The notes: generated from the letters alone by a model not told the origin. A stretch of DNA of 58,372 nt from an uncultured Anaerolineae bacterium (GCA_938034415.1 CALHLE010000039.1:1-58372), one strand, 5' to 3'. Counted from the first letter of the stretch, positions 25,504 to 34,989 are shown. A program made the numbers and translations.

Positions 25504-26958
25504 ATGTTGACGCTCGCGGACGTAGTCGAAGGGGTAAGCGGCCGGCGCATTGAGGCGCTGGCTCGGCACTCCATCCAGAGCGTGGTCATAGATTCGCGGC
25601 AGGCGCTGCGCGGCGATCTATTCGTTGCGTTGCCCGGCGAGCAGCGGGACGGCCACGACTACGTCGGCCATGCGTTTGGCCGCGGGGCGCTGGCGGCGCT
25701 GGTGCATCACGATCGCGTGCCCAACTTGGAAGGTCTGGAGGTTGGACGATTGGACGCCCGGCATCCGGCTGCTGCGGAGAGCTTTGATGTCGCGTTGCCT
25801 GTGCTCATCCGCGTGGACGACACGCTGACGGCGCTCCAGCGCTTGTCGGCCTACTGGCGGGCGAAGTTCAACCTGCGCGTGATCGGCGTCACCGGCAGCG
25901 TTGGCAAAACGACAACAAAGGAGTTGATCGCGCAAGTGCTGAGTGCGCGCTACTGCACGCTCAAGAGCGAGGGCAACTACAACAACGAGATCGGCGTGCC
26001 GCTCACGTTGCTCAAGCTGCGGCCGGAGCACGAGCGCGCCGTGATCGAGATGGGCATGTATGCGCTGGGCGAGATTGCCGCCTACTGCCGGTGGGCCAGG
26101 CCGCAGATCGGCGTGGTCACGATCGTTGCGCCGGTGCACCTGGAGCGCCTAGGCACGATCGAGAACATCGTCAAAGCCAAGTCGGAGCTGCCGGCGGCGC
26201 TGCCGCCTGCCGAGCTGGGTGGCGTGGCCGTCCTGAACGACGACGACGAACGGGTGCGCGGCATGGCTGCCGTGACTGCCGCGCGCGTGGTCACGTATGG
26301 GTTGACGCCGCGCGCGCACGTGTGGGCCAGCAGCATCGAGAGCTTCGGCCTCGACGGCATCTCTTTCACACTGCACTACGGCCGCGAGCGTCAGTTGGCG
26401 AAGCTGCCGTTGATCGGCCGTCACAGCGTGCAAACAGCGCTGCGCGCGGCGGCGGTTGGGCTGATCGAAGGTATGGACCTGGTCGAGATCATCGAGGCCC
26501 TGCGCACGCCGTCGGCGCAGTTGCGGCTGGTGACGGCCAAAGGGCCGTTCAACTCGATTGTGTTGGACGACGCCTACAACGCCAGCCCCGAATCCACTCT
26601 CGCAGCCCTTAACTTGCTCGCTGAGATCGAGGGCAACGGGCCACGCATTGCCGTTTTAGGCGACATGCTTGAACTCGGCGACATGGAAAGGCAAGCGCAC
26701 GATGAAGTGGGATGCCGGGCTGCGCTGGTGGCGCAGTATGTGATCGGCGTGGGTGAACGCTCGCGATGGACGTGCCAGGCGGCGGTTGAGTGCGGCATGC
26801 CGCCGGAGCGCGTCTTTCACGTCATGACCAACGGCGAGGCCCTGGAGGTGCTGAACGCTATTGTGCGTGAGCCGTGCGTGATCCTGGTGAAAGGCTCGCG
26901 CGGCATGAGGATGGAGGAGATCGTCTCCGGTCTCGGGGGACTCGCAAATGGAGTTTAA
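25504..26958 (+). CDS. murF: UDP-MurNAc-tripeptide--D-Ala-D-Ala ligase MurF
   Basis: The 484-residue product has the three Mur ligase domains. The N-terminal domain holds the SRQALRGDLFVALPGEQRDGHDY motif. The central ATPase has GVTGSVGKTTTKELI. The C-terminal domain carries VLDDAYNASPESTLAALNLL, diagnostic for MurF. It adds D-Ala-D-Ala to the UDP-MurNAc-tripeptide in the cytoplasm. The N-terminal domain holds an extra segment of about 25 residues (NLEGLEVGRLDARHPAAAES, residues 76-95) encoded by TGGA-rich, nearly repetitive DNA. The gene is separated from the PBP by 110 bp, in part a 7-bp repeat. murE, the usual neighbour, is absent. Confidence 0.95.
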   Translation: MLTLADVVEGVSGRRIEALARHSIQSVVIDSRQALRGDLFVALPGEQRDGHDYVGHAFGRGALAALVHHDRVPNLEGLEVGRLDARHPAAAESFDVALPVLIRVDDTLTALQRLSAYWRAKFNLRVIGVTGSVGKTTTKELIAQVLSARYCTLKSEGNYNNEIGVPLTLLKLRPEHERAVIEMGMYALGEIAAYCRWARPQIGVVTIVAPVHLERLGTIENIVKAKSELPAALPPAELGGVAVLNDDDERVRGMAAVTAARVVTYGLTPRAHVWASSIESFGLDGISFTLHYGRERQLAKLPLIGRHSVQTALRAAAVGLIEGMDLVEIIEALRTPSAQLRLVTAKGPFNSIVLDDAYNASPESTLAALNLLAEIEGNGPRIAVLGDMLELGDMERQAHDEVGCRAALVAQYVIGVGERSRWTCQAAVECGMPPERVFHVMTNGEALEVLNAIVREPCVILVKGSRGMRMEEIVSGLGGLANGV

Positions 26959-26968
26959 GGAGGAACGG

Positions 26969-28129
26969 ATGCCGATGCGGCAGCGCGCGCGGCATCGAAC
27001 ATTCGATACTATGCATACCCCTTCGCCACCCGAAATGGGTGTTTGTTTGCTGATGGGCGGCGTCGCCTTCATGATCGCCGTTCTGTTTGGGCGACCGTTG
27101 ATTCGAATGCTCAAGTATCTGCGCATCGGCAAGCAGATCCGCATCGAAGGCCCGGCCAGCCACTACGTGAAGATGGGCACGCCCACGATGGGCGGCGTCC
27201 TGTTCGTCGGCGTGACGTTGGCGCTGATCCTGGCCATGTATCTGTATTCGCGCATCGCCGTGCGCGTCAATCCGAACTTCGCCGGCGTGGTGCTGGTTGG
27301 CCGCTCGCTCGCCATCCCCATGTTCGTCATGCTGAGCTTCGCCATCCTGGGCGCTATTGACGATTACATGGGCGTGCGCGGCGTCCGGCGCGGCGAGGGG
27401 ATGCGCGGGCGCAGTAAGGCGCTGTTCCAGTTGCTCATCGCGCTGGCAGCAGCCGTGGTGATGAACCTGGCGCCGTCGTTCACGCTCACCGCAACCGGCA
27501 TCGCGCTCATCCCCGACCGGCCGCTGTTCGGCATCAGCAAGATGGCCGTCCCCGGCATCCCCGACCCGATAGACCTGGGCGTGTTTTGGATACCGTTTGC
27601 CGTCTTCGTCATCCACGGCAGCGCCAACGCGGTGAACTTCACCGACGGCCTGGACGGGCTGGCAACCTTGATCAGCGGCGTGGCCTTCGTGGCCTATGGC
27701 GTGATCGCCTACATGCAGGGCCAGGTGTTCTTGACGATGTTGTGCATGGTGCTGGTGGGCGCAATGCTCGGCTTTTTGTGGTTCAACGTTCATCCGGCGC
27801 AGGTGATCATGGGCGACCTGGGCAGCGAGGCGCTCGGAGCGACGCTGGGAGTAGTCGCGTTGATGACCGGCCAGTGGCTGCTGCTGCCCATCATCGCCAT
27901 CATCCCGGTAGCCGAGGTGTTGAGCGTCATCATTCAGACCGCGTATTTCAAATACACCCGGCGTCGGTTTGGGGAGGGTAAGCGCTTCTTCCGGATGGCG
28001 CCGCTGCACCATCACTTTGAATTGATCGGCTGGAGCGAGCCGCAGATTGTGCAACGCTTCTTCGTGATCGCGCTGTTCTTCGGCATGATCGGCATAGGGT
28101 TGGCCACCTTCGGCAACCCGGCGATGTGA
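26969..28129 (+). CDS. mraY: Phospho-MurNAc-pentapeptide transferase MraY
   Basis: From the ATG at 26969 the product is 386 residues; this start follows a perfect AAGGAGG (26958-26964), while the in-frame ATG at 26948 lies inside murF. About ten membrane segments are present. The catalytic signatures are the DDYMGVRG aspartates, the NFTDGLDGLA motif and the MGDLGSEALG motif. The HHHFE near the C-terminus (MAPLHHHFELIGW) is the histidine loop typical of MraY. It transfers phospho-MurNAc-pentapeptide to undecaprenyl phosphate, forming lipid I. Confidence 0.95.
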   Translation: MPMRQRARHRTFDTMHTPSPPEMGVCLLMGGVAFMIAVLFGRPLIRMLKYLRIGKQIRIEGPASHYVKMGTPTMGGVLFVGVTLALILAMYLYSRIAVRVNPNFAGVVLVGRSLAIPMFVMLSFAILGAIDDYMGVRGVRRGEGMRGRSKALFQLLIALAAAVVMNLAPSFTLTATGIALIPDRPLFGISKMAVPGIPDPIDLGVFWIPFAVFVIHGSANAVNFTDGLDGLATLISGVAFVAYGVIAYMQGQVFLTMLCMVLVGAMLGFLWFNVHPAQVIMGDLGSEALGATLGVVALMTGQWLLLPIIAIIPVAEVLSVIIQTAYFKYTRRRFGEGKRFFRMAPLHHHFELIGWSEPQIVQRFFVIALFFGMIGIGLATFGNPAM

Positions 28130-28165
28130 GCGCGCCGGAGGGCAGGGAATCGGAGGTTCGGCGAG

Positions 28166-29605
28166 ATGGACTGGGCAGGCAAGCGCGCGGTGATTCTGGG
28201 AATTGCGCGACAGGGGACGGCGCTGGCGCGCTATCTCGTCGCGCATGGCGCGCGCGTGACGCTGAGCGACCTCAAACCGCGCGAACAGCTCGATCTGCGA
28301 CCGCTAGCGGATTTGCCCGGCGTGGACTTCGCGCTCGGCGGCCATCCGTTGACGCTGCTCGACGGTTGCGATGTGCTCTGCCTGAGCGGCGGCGTGCCAA
28401 GCGATTTGCCCATCGTCCAAGAGGCTCGTCGGCGCGGCATCTGGCTCAGCAACGACGCGCAGGTCTTCTTCGAGGTCTGCCCGGCGCGCATCATCGGCGT
28501 CACCGGCTCGGCCGGCAAAACCACTACCACGACCCTCATCGGTGAGATTTTGAGGCTCAGCGCCCAAGAGGCAGCGGGAAGCCCTGCGCGTGCTCGATCC
28601 GTGTGGGTCGGCGGCAACATCGGCAACCCGCTCATCGGCGATGTCGAACGCATCCGCCCAGAAGACTGGGTGGTGATGGAGTTGTCCTCGTTTCAACTTG
28701 AGCTGATGACGCGCAGCCCGCACATTGCCTGCGTGACCAACATCACGCCGAACCACCTCGACCGGCACGGCACGATGGAGGCTTATATCGCCGCCAAGCG
28801 GCGTATCCTCGACTTCCAATCTCCCGGCGACTGGCGGGTGCTTTCGGCGGATAACGCGGTGACGGCCGGCCTGAGTGCGTCGGCGCGCGCGCTGTGGTTC
28901 AGCACGCGGAACGAGCTGCGCGGCGACGGCGCATGGATGGACGAGGCCGGCTATTTGCGCGTTCGGGTGGAGCGCGCCGGCGATTCGCCGGCGCGCATAG
29001 ACGCGGTGATCTGCCATCGCCGCGAGCTGCTGCTGATGGGCGAGCACAACGTCGCGAACGTCCTGGCAGCGGCGGCAGTCTGCGCAGCGGCCGGCGCGTC
29101 GGTCGAAGCCATGCGCCGCGTCGCGACGACCTTTCGGGGCGTTGCGCACCGCTTGCAACTCGTCGCCGAGCGCGGCGGCGTACGCTGGTATGACGATTCC
29201 ATCGCCACTGCGCCGGAGCGGCTGATGGCCGCCCTGAGCTGCTTCGATCAGCCGGTGATCTTGCTGTGCGGCGGGCGCGACAAGCATCTGCCCTGGGACG
29301 AAGCCGTGCGCATGATGTCGGAGCGCTGCAAGGCCGTCGTGCTGTTCGGCGAAATGGGGCCGATGGTCGCCGAACGGCTGAGCGACGAGAAGAAGAGGTC
29401 AAGCCGCCTCTCCTTTCAGTGGTCGCTGTGCGGCTCGCTGGAAGAAGCGGTGGCCGAAGCGCATCGGCTGGCCCGACCGGGTGATGTGGTGCTGCTCTCG
29501 CCCGGCGGGACGAGCTACGACGCATTCAAGGATTTCGCCGAGCGCGGCGAGCGCTTCCGCGAGCTGGTAGACGCGTTGCCGGCGCCGCCTATGGCGAGCG
29601 GATAA
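28166..29605 (+). CDS. murD: UDP-MurNAc-L-Ala--D-Glu ligase MurD
   Basis: The 479-residue product has the Rossmann-like N-domain (GIARQGTALARYLVAHG), the Mur ligase P-loop GVTGSAGKTTTTTLIGEI, and the downstream NITPNHLDRHGTMEAYIAAK motif. The C-domain has YDDSIATAPERLMAAL and LCGGRDKHLPWD. It adds D-glutamate in the cytoplasm. Between the P-loop helix and VWVGGNIG is an extra stretch (LSAQEAAGSPARA, about residue 132-144) longer than in most homologues. The gene follows mraY by 36 bp. Confidence 0.95.
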   Translation: MDWAGKRAVILGIARQGTALARYLVAHGARVTLSDLKPREQLDLRPLADLPGVDFALGGHPLTLLDGCDVLCLSGGVPSDLPIVQEARRRGIWLSNDAQVFFEVCPARIIGVTGSAGKTTTTTLIGEILRLSAQEAAGSPARARSVWVGGNIGNPLIGDVERIRPEDWVVMELSSFQLELMTRSPHIACVTNITPNHLDRHGTMEAYIAAKRRILDFQSPGDWRVLSADNAVTAGLSASARALWFSTRNELRGDGAWMDEAGYLRVRVERAGDSPARIDAVICHRRELLLMGEHNVANVLAAAAVCAAAGASVEAMRRVATTFRGVAHRLQLVAERGGVRWYDDSIATAPERLMAALSCFDQPVILLCGGRDKHLPWDEAVRMMSERCKAVVLFGEMGPMVAERLSDEKKRSSRLSFQWSLCGSLEEAVAEAHRLARPGDVVLLSPGGTSYDAFKDFAERGERFRELVDALPAPPMASG

Positions 29606-29627
29606 AGCGCGAATCTTCAGGAGTGGT

Positions 29628-31061
29628 GTGGTGGACAAAGGCTCGATGATGCGAACCGTTCGGCGAGGGCGATCCTCGAGCGGGCGGGCCGGCGCGCCGG
29701 CGGCCGCGCGCCAGGGCGCCGACTGGGTCTTCATCGGCGCGGTGCTGCTGCTGACGGCGCTGGGCCTCGTCATGGCCTACAGCACAACCTTCTTCTGGTC
29801 GCAGGTGAAGGAAGGCAATCCGCTGACCATCTTCAGCAGGCAGTTGCTCTACGCCGGCATCGGCCTGGTCGGGCTGACGTTCTTCAGTTGGCTCGACTAT
29901 GGCATCCTCCGCCGCTTCGCCGTGTGGATCATGGCCGGGTGTCTGGCTGCGCTCATCGCCGTTCTGCTGTTCGGCGACGACGTGTTCGGCGCGCGCCGGA
30001 CGCTGCTGAACGGCTCGGTGCAGCCGAGCGAGCTGGTCAAGCTCGGTGTGATCATCTATGCGGCGGCCTGGTTAGCTTCGCGCCGCGATCAGGTGCGGAG
30101 CGTGTCCAATGGCCTGATGCCGTTCGGCGTGATCGTCGGTGTGGTGAGCTTCCTCATCGTCGTCCAGCCCGATCTCAGCACGACCGCCGTGATCGTGATC
30201 GTGGCGATAGCGATGTTTTTCATGGCCGGGGCAAGCTGGCAGCAATTGAGCTTGGTGCTGTTGATCGCCGTATCGGCCTTCTTGGTATTGATCACCGTCG
30301 TCCCGCACGCCACCGTTCGGGTGAACGAGTTCATCAAAGTTTGGCGGGCGCCGAACGAGATGGATTATCACGTCCGCCAAACGCTGATCACGCTGGGCGG
30401 CGGCGGCCTGTTCGGCAACGGCATCGGCGCCAGCGGCCAGAAGTTTGGCTATCTGCCGACGCCGCACACCGACAGCGTGGTGGCCGTGCTAGGCGACGAG
30501 ATGGGGCTGCTGGGATTAGCGATCACGTTAGGGTTATTCGTTATTTTCGCGTGGCGCGGGTTGCGCATCGCGCAGGCGGCCGATACCGCATTCGGCTCGT
30601 TCATCGTGATCGGTGTGGTGATCTGGGTGATCGGCCAGATGTTGCTCAACGTGATGGCGATCATGGCGATCATTCCTTTTACCGGCGTGCCGGTGCCTTT
30701 CCTAAGCTTCGGCGGGTCGTCGCTCGTCTCGTTGCTCATCGCCTGCGGCGTAGTGACCAGCGTCGCGCGCGGCAGCCGCATATTGAAGGGAAGGGAGATA
30801 GAGGCTGGGCTGCCGGTCGCGGCCAGCCATGCAAAAGGAGGCAGGGCAGTTCGTGCGAGTTCTACTATCCGCCGGGGGCACAGCCGGGCACGTTTTGCCC
30901 GCGCTCACCGTGCTCAGAGCGCTGGAAGCGCGGCTGAGGCCGAAGCCGCCGATGCCCTCATCGTCGGGCGCGACGTGCGCATCGGTGGCGCACTCCGCAG
31001 GCGCAACAGCCAGCGCAGTCCAGGCGCTGTTCGTTGGCGAGGCAAATGGTATGGAGCGTAG
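29628..31061 (+). CDS. ftsW: Septal peptidoglycan polymerase FtsW, with C-terminal tail overlapping murG
   Basis: The SEDS protein starts at a GTG after CAGGAG (29618-29623). About ten membrane segments cover residues 30-385. Hallmarks are MAYSTTFFWSQ, LNGSVQPSELVKLGVIIYAAAWLA, VVQPDLSTTAVI, YHVRQTLITLGGGGLFGNGIG, HTDSVVAVLGDEMGLLG and PFTGVPVPFLSFGGSSLVSLLIACG. It polymerises lipid II glycan strands with the division PBP. The conserved part ends near residue 400; a further 76 or so Arg/Ala-rich residues are read out of frame through the start of murG to 31061. That tail has no family counterpart and looks like loss of the original stop or a sequence error. Confidence 0.92.
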   Translation: MVDKGSMMRTVRRGRSSSGRAGAPAAARQGADWVFIGAVLLLTALGLVMAYSTTFFWSQVKEGNPLTIFSRQLLYAGIGLVGLTFFSWLDYGILRRFAVWIMAGCLAALIAVLLFGDDVFGARRTLLNGSVQPSELVKLGVIIYAAAWLASRRDQVRSVSNGLMPFGVIVGVVSFLIVVQPDLSTTAVIVIVAIAMFFMAGASWQQLSLVLLIAVSAFLVLITVVPHATVRVNEFIKVWRAPNEMDYHVRQTLITLGGGGLFGNGIGASGQKFGYLPTPHTDSVVAVLGDEMGLLGLAITLGLFVIFAWRGLRIAQAADTAFGSFIVIGVVIWVIGQMLLNVMAIMAIIPFTGVPVPFLSFGGSSLVSLLIACGVVTSVARGSRILKGREIEAGLPVAASHAKGGRAVRASSTIRRGHSRARFARAHRAQSAGSAAEAEAADALIVGRDVRIGGALRRRNSQRSPGAVRWRGKWYGA

Positions 31062-32034
31062 TCTGGTGAGTCGTGAGGGCGTGCCTTTTCGGGCGATCCG
31101 AGCCGGCGCCATGCACGGCGTCGGGCCGGCCCGCGCCGCTGGCGGCGCGCTGCGCACGTTGCGCGGCGCGCTTGAAGCGCGGCGCATCCTCGCTGAATTC
31201 AAGCCGGACGTGGTGTTCCTGACCGGCGGCTTCGTCGGCGTGCCGGTGAGCTTAGCGGCGTGGCTGCAGCGCATCCCCAGCGTGGTGTATTTGCCGGACG
31301 TTGAACCCGGCCGGGCGCTGCGGGTCATGGCGCGCTTTGCCGTGAGAGTGGCGACGACGACGGAGGCATCCGCGCGCTTCATCGCGCCAGACAAGATGGT
31401 GGTCACCGGCTACCCGGTGCGCGAAGTCTTCGCGGCGGTCTCGCGCGAGGAGGCGCGCCAACGCTTCGGCGTCGCGCCGGGCGAGCGCATGTTGTTGGTG
31501 TATGGCGGCAGCAAGGGCGCGCGCAGCATCAATCGCGCCGTGCTGGCCGTGCTTGCGCGCCTGCTGGAGGTCGCCGTCGTCTTGCACGTCACCGGCGCGA
31601 ACGACTGGGCGGAGGTAAGCGCCGCGCGCGCGCAGTTGCCGGAAGGGCAGCGCGCGCGTTACCTCGCCTTCGAATACCTGCACGATGAGATGGCGCTGGC
31701 GATGGCTGCGGCTGATCTGGCGGTCTGCCGCGCCGGCGCGAGCGCGCTGGGCGAGCTGCCCTACCTCGGCCTGCCGGCTATCCTGGTGCCGTATCCCCAT
31801 GCCTGGCGTTATCAGCGGGTCAATGCTCAATACCTTGCCGACCGGGGCGCTGCCGTAGTGGTCGAAGATGGGTCGCTCATGGATGAGCGAGAAGGTCTGC
31901 TGCCGCGCGTCATCGCGCTGCTCGGCGCCCCCGAGCGCCTCAGTGCGATGCGCCAGGCGTCTCTGCGACTGGGCCGGCGGGATGGCGCGGAGCGAATCGC
32001 GGCCTTGCTGGTTGAAGCGAGCCATAGCCATTGA
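30853..32034 (+). CDS. murG: UDP-GlcNAc--lipid I N-acetylglucosaminyltransferase MurG
   Basis: The GTG at 30853 (VRVLLSAGGTAGHVLPAL) follows AAGGAGG at 30835-30841 and gives 393 residues; an in-frame ATG at 30829 is the alternative. The GT-B fold motifs are GGTAGH near the N-terminus, FLTGGFVGVPVSLAAW, YGGSKGARSINRAVL and, in the C-domain, CRAGASALGELPYLGLPAILVPYPHA. It adds GlcNAc to lipid I. Between the first helix and LFVGEANGMERSLV sits an extra low-complexity stretch of about 30 residues (RPKPPMPSSSGATCAS and more), the same region overlapped by the ftsW tail. Confidence 0.93.
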   Translation: MRVLLSAGGTAGHVLPALTVLRALEARLRPKPPMPSSSGATCASVAHSAGATASAVQALFVGEANGMERSLVSREGVPFRAIRAGAMHGVGPARAAGGALRTLRGALEARRILAEFKPDVVFLTGGFVGVPVSLAAWLQRIPSVVYLPDVEPGRALRVMARFAVRVATTTEASARFIAPDKMVVTGYPVREVFAAVSREEARQRFGVAPGERMLLVYGGSKGARSINRAVLAVLARLLEVAVVLHVTGANDWAEVSAARAQLPEGQRARYLAFEYLHDEMALAMAAADLAVCRAGASALGELPYLGLPAILVPYPHAWRYQRVNAQYLADRGAAVVVEDGSLMDEREGLLPRVIALLGAPERLSAMRQASLRLGRRDGAERIAALLVEASHSH

Positions 32035-32035
32035 C

Positions 32036-32569
32036 ATGATCAACGCCGATGTCTTCTTCGTCTTTTATCTGATTGTGTGGGGGTTTATCGGCACCTCGCG
32101 CGGTTGGGTGCGCGAGGTGATCGTCACCTTCACCGTGTTGTTCGCGCTGTTCATCTATTCGCTGCCGCAGTTCGCCAACATCATGAATCCGCTGTGGGGG
32201 AATGAAGATCCGGTCTGGCGCTTCTTCTGGCGCGCCGCGCCTTTTTTGCTGATTGTGTTCTTTGGCTATCTCAGCCCAATCGTCGCGCGCGGCCGCTTCC
32301 AGGCCAACGCCGCGAATCGCTTCGAATACGGCTTGCTGTCGTTCCTGGTCGGCGTGTTCAACGGTTATTTGTTGTTCAGCGCGCTGGCGTTCTGGGCGCT
32401 GCAGTCCGGCTTGCTGGACGGGCAATATGCCAATCTTTTCACGCCGCCGCCGGGAGGTTGGAACGAGTTCTTTTTCATCAAGAGCGGGGCGCCGGTCGTC
32501 TTCAGTGGCTCGTTGCTGGTCTTCGTGCTGATCGTCATCTTTCTGTTCGTCATTGTGGTGCTGGTATGA
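32036..32569 (+). CDS. CvpA-like membrane protein inside the dcw cluster
   Basis: The 177-residue product has about four membrane segments (residues 5-22, 30-48, 68-85, 105-130 and a last one at 155-177). The N-terminal INADVFFVFYLIVWGFIGTSRGWVREVI resembles the CvpA/colicin V production family (hhhhhhhxGxxRGFhREhh). It starts one base after murG and its stop overlaps the murC start (ATGA), so it is translated with the cluster. No function is shown; the location suggests a role in wall synthesis or division. It could belong to another small membrane family. Confidence 0.7.
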   Translation: MINADVFFVFYLIVWGFIGTSRGWVREVIVTFTVLFALFIYSLPQFANIMNPLWGNEDPVWRFFWRAAPFLLIVFFGYLSPIVARGRFQANAANRFEYGLLSFLVGVFNGYLLFSALAFWALQSGLLDGQYANLFTPPPGGWNEFFFIKSGAPVVFSGSLLVFVLIVIFLFVIVVLV

Positions 32570-33981
32570 GCTGGCTCGATAAGCATATCCACATCATGGG
32601 CGTCGGCGGGGCCGGCATGAGCGCGCTGGCCCGACTGCTGCATGCGCGCGGGGTGCGCGTCAGCGGCGACGACCGCGCCGATTCGCCGGCGCTCAGGGCG
32701 TTGCAGGCTGCAGGCATCCCGGTCTTCGTCGGCCACGACCCGCGCCATCTCGAAGGGGTGGACATCCTCGCGCCATCGTCGGCGATCCCCAAAGACGAGC
32801 CGGAGCTGGTCGAAGCGCAGCGGCGCGGCATCCCGGTGTGGCATCGCGGCGACCTGATCGGCGCCTTGCTGCAGGACAAAGTAGGCATCGCCGTCGCGGG
32901 CACGCACGGCAAGAGCACGACGACCGGCATGATCGCGACGATCCTGACCGATGCCGGCCTGGACCCGTCGTTCGTCATCGGGGCGACGCCGCAGCCGCTG
33001 GGCGTGAACGCGCGCTGGGGCGCGGGCGAAGCCTTCGTCGTCGAGGCCGACGAGTACGACCACACCTTCCTGCACTTTCAGCCGAAGGTTGCCGTGGTGA
33101 CCAACGTTGAGTATGACCACCCCGACACATTTGCGGATCTCAATGCGGCGTTGAACGCTTTTGCGACGTTTGTGCGGAGCGCGCCCAAAGACGGCGTGGT
33201 GATCGCCTGCGCCGACGATCCCGGCTGTGTCGCTATGCTCAAGCGCGCCGACCTGTCCGCGCGCGGCGCGTCCGCCCCCGTGGTCGTGGACTATGGCATC
33301 CAGGGCGGCATGTGGCGCGCGGCCAACTTGCGCGCGAACGCGCTGGGCGGCGTAGACTTCTCCTTCGCCGGCGCAGGGATCAACGGCGAAGTGAGCGGGA
33401 CGTGTTCGCTGCGCGTGCCGGGTGAACACAACGTGCTGAATGCGCTGGCGGCGCTGGTCGTGGCCGACGCCTGCGGCGTGCCGATAGGCGAAGCGGTTAA
33501 ATCGCTCGGCGGCTACAGGGGTGCCGACCGGCGCTTCGAGCTGAAGGGCGAAGCGCGTGGCGTGCGCATCTTCGACGATTACGCCCATCATCCGACCGAG
33601 ATCAAGGCGACGTTGCGCGGCGCGCGCCAGCGTTATCCGCTGGGCAACATCTGGGCGATCTGGCAGCCGCATACCTACAGCCGCACCGCAGCGCTCCTCG
33701 ATGCGTTCGCCGAGGCCTTCGACGACGCCGACCACGTGATCGTGCTGCCGATCTACGCGGCGCGCGAGCGCAAGGAGGACTTCGGCTTTGTCGCGAATGC
33801 GCTCAATCCGATCGAGATCGCGCGCAAGATCCGTCATCGCGACGCGCGCAACGCGGCCTCGTTTGGCGACGCATTGGGCATGCTGATCGCGCAGGTGAAG
33901 GGCGGCGACGTGGTCATCACGCTCAGCGCCGGCGATGGCAACCAGGTGGGGGAGCGGTTGCTCGAGATGTTGTCGAAGTAA
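32566..33981 (+). CDS. murC: UDP-N-acetylmuramate--L-alanine ligase MurC
   Basis: From the ATG at 32566 (overlapping the previous stop) the product is 471 residues. The N-domain has HIMGVGGAGMSALARLL. The ATPase loop is VAGTHGKSTTTGMI, the conserved EADEYDHTFLHFQPKVAVVTNVEYDHPD follows, and the C-domain has FDDYAHHPTEIKATL and WQPHTYSRTAALLDAF. It attaches the first amino acid, L-Ala, to UDP-MurNAc. The longer frame from 32458 runs inside the upstream gene and is not used. Confidence 0.96.
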   Translation: MSWLDKHIHIMGVGGAGMSALARLLHARGVRVSGDDRADSPALRALQAAGIPVFVGHDPRHLEGVDILAPSSAIPKDEPELVEAQRRGIPVWHRGDLIGALLQDKVGIAVAGTHGKSTTTGMIATILTDAGLDPSFVIGATPQPLGVNARWGAGEAFVVEADEYDHTFLHFQPKVAVVTNVEYDHPDTFADLNAALNAFATFVRSAPKDGVVIACADDPGCVAMLKRADLSARGASAPVVVDYGIQGGMWRAANLRANALGGVDFSFAGAGINGEVSGTCSLRVPGEHNVLNALAALVVADACGVPIGEAVKSLGGYRGADRRFELKGEARGVRIFDDYAHHPTEIKATLRGARQRYPLGNIWAIWQPHTYSRTAALLDAFAEAFDDADHVIVLPIYAARERKEDFGFVANALNPIEIARKIRHRDARNAASFGDALGMLIAQVKGGDVVITLSAGDGNQVGERLLEMLSK

Positions 33982-34017
33982 CGCGCAGCGCCGGCCCAGA
34001 CATCACCGGGGGTTTTG

Positions 34018-34989
34018 ATGCAGATTGCAGAGCTTCAGTCCCGCGCCAAGCGCAACGAGCCGCTGTCGAAGCACACGACGGCGCGCATCGGCGGCCCGGC
34101 CGACCTGCTGATCGAGGTGCGCACCACCGACGAGCTGATCGCCGTGGCCCAGCGCGCCGACGATATGGGGTTGCCCTATCTCGTGCTTGGCGGCGGCGCA
34201 AATGTGCTGGTGAGCGACGCCGGCGTGCGCGGGCTGGTGATCATCAACCGGGCCAGGGAGGTCAAGTTTAACGTGCGTGGGGGCAAGGCGCGCGTCGAAG
34301 TGGACAGCGGCGTGATGCTGACGACGCTGGCGCGCGACTGCATCGAACGCGGGCTGGCCGGCATGGAGTGGGCGGTTAGCGTTCCCGGCACGGTAGGCGG
34401 CGGCGTAGTCGGCAACGCCGGCGCCCACGGCGCGGATATCGCCCGCAACCTGAACCTAGCGCGCGTCATGCGACGCGGCCAGCCGCCGGAATACTGGACG
34501 CCGCGCCAGTTGCAGTTTGGCTATCGCACCAGCGCGCTCAAGCGCTATGCGCCGGCCAACCGGCCGATCGTGCTCAGCGCCATCTTCGACCTGCGGCTGG
34601 ACTATCGCGGAAACCTGGAGCGCCGGGCGAACGAATTCATCGCCAAACGCAAAGCGACACAACCGTCCGGCGCGTCCATCGGCAGCATGTTCAAGAACCC
34701 CGAAGGCGACTATGCCGGCCGGTTGATCGAAGCCTGCGGCCTGAAGGGCAAGCGCATCGGCGGCGCCATGATCAGCGACAAGCATGCCAACTTCTTCATC
34801 AACGCCTCCGGCGATGCCCGCGCAAGCGACGTGAAAGCGCTGATTGACCTGGCGCACGATGCCGTGCTGGAGCGCTTCGGCGTGGACTTGGAGCTGGAGG
34901 TTGAGTTGGTGGGTGAGTGGGCGACTACCGATCTGAAAGCCGGGAAGCTGCGAGGCAGCAGCCAGGAGTCTGGAATCGAACATGAGTGA
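34018..34989 (+). CDS. murB: UDP-N-acetylenolpyruvoylglucosamine reductase MurB
   Basis: The ATG at 34018 gives 323 residues. FAD-binding and catalytic features are HTTARIGGPADLLIEV, VLGGGANVLVSDAGVRGLVI, the VPGTVGGGVVGNAGAHG loop, and the C-terminal QPSGASIGSMFKNPEGDYAGRLIEACGLKG. The serine acid catalyst lies in GASIGSMFKNP. MurB makes UDP-MurNAc in the cytoplasm. The last 12 or so residues (GSSQESGIEHE) go beyond the family C-terminus and are encoded by 7-bp phased DNA that continues into ddl. It overlaps ddl by eight bases. Confidence 0.95.
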   Translation: MQIAELQSRAKRNEPLSKHTTARIGGPADLLIEVRTTDELIAVAQRADDMGLPYLVLGGGANVLVSDAGVRGLVIINRAREVKFNVRGGKARVEVDSGVMLTTLARDCIERGLAGMEWAVSVPGTVGGGVVGNAGAHGADIARNLNLARVMRRGQPPEYWTPRQLQFGYRTSALKRYAPANRPIVLSAIFDLRLDYRGNLERRANEFIAKRKATQPSGASIGSMFKNPEGDYAGRLIEACGLKGKRIGGAMISDKHANFFINASGDARASDVKALIDLAHDAVLERFGVDLELEVELVGEWATTDLKAGKLRGSSQESGIEHE

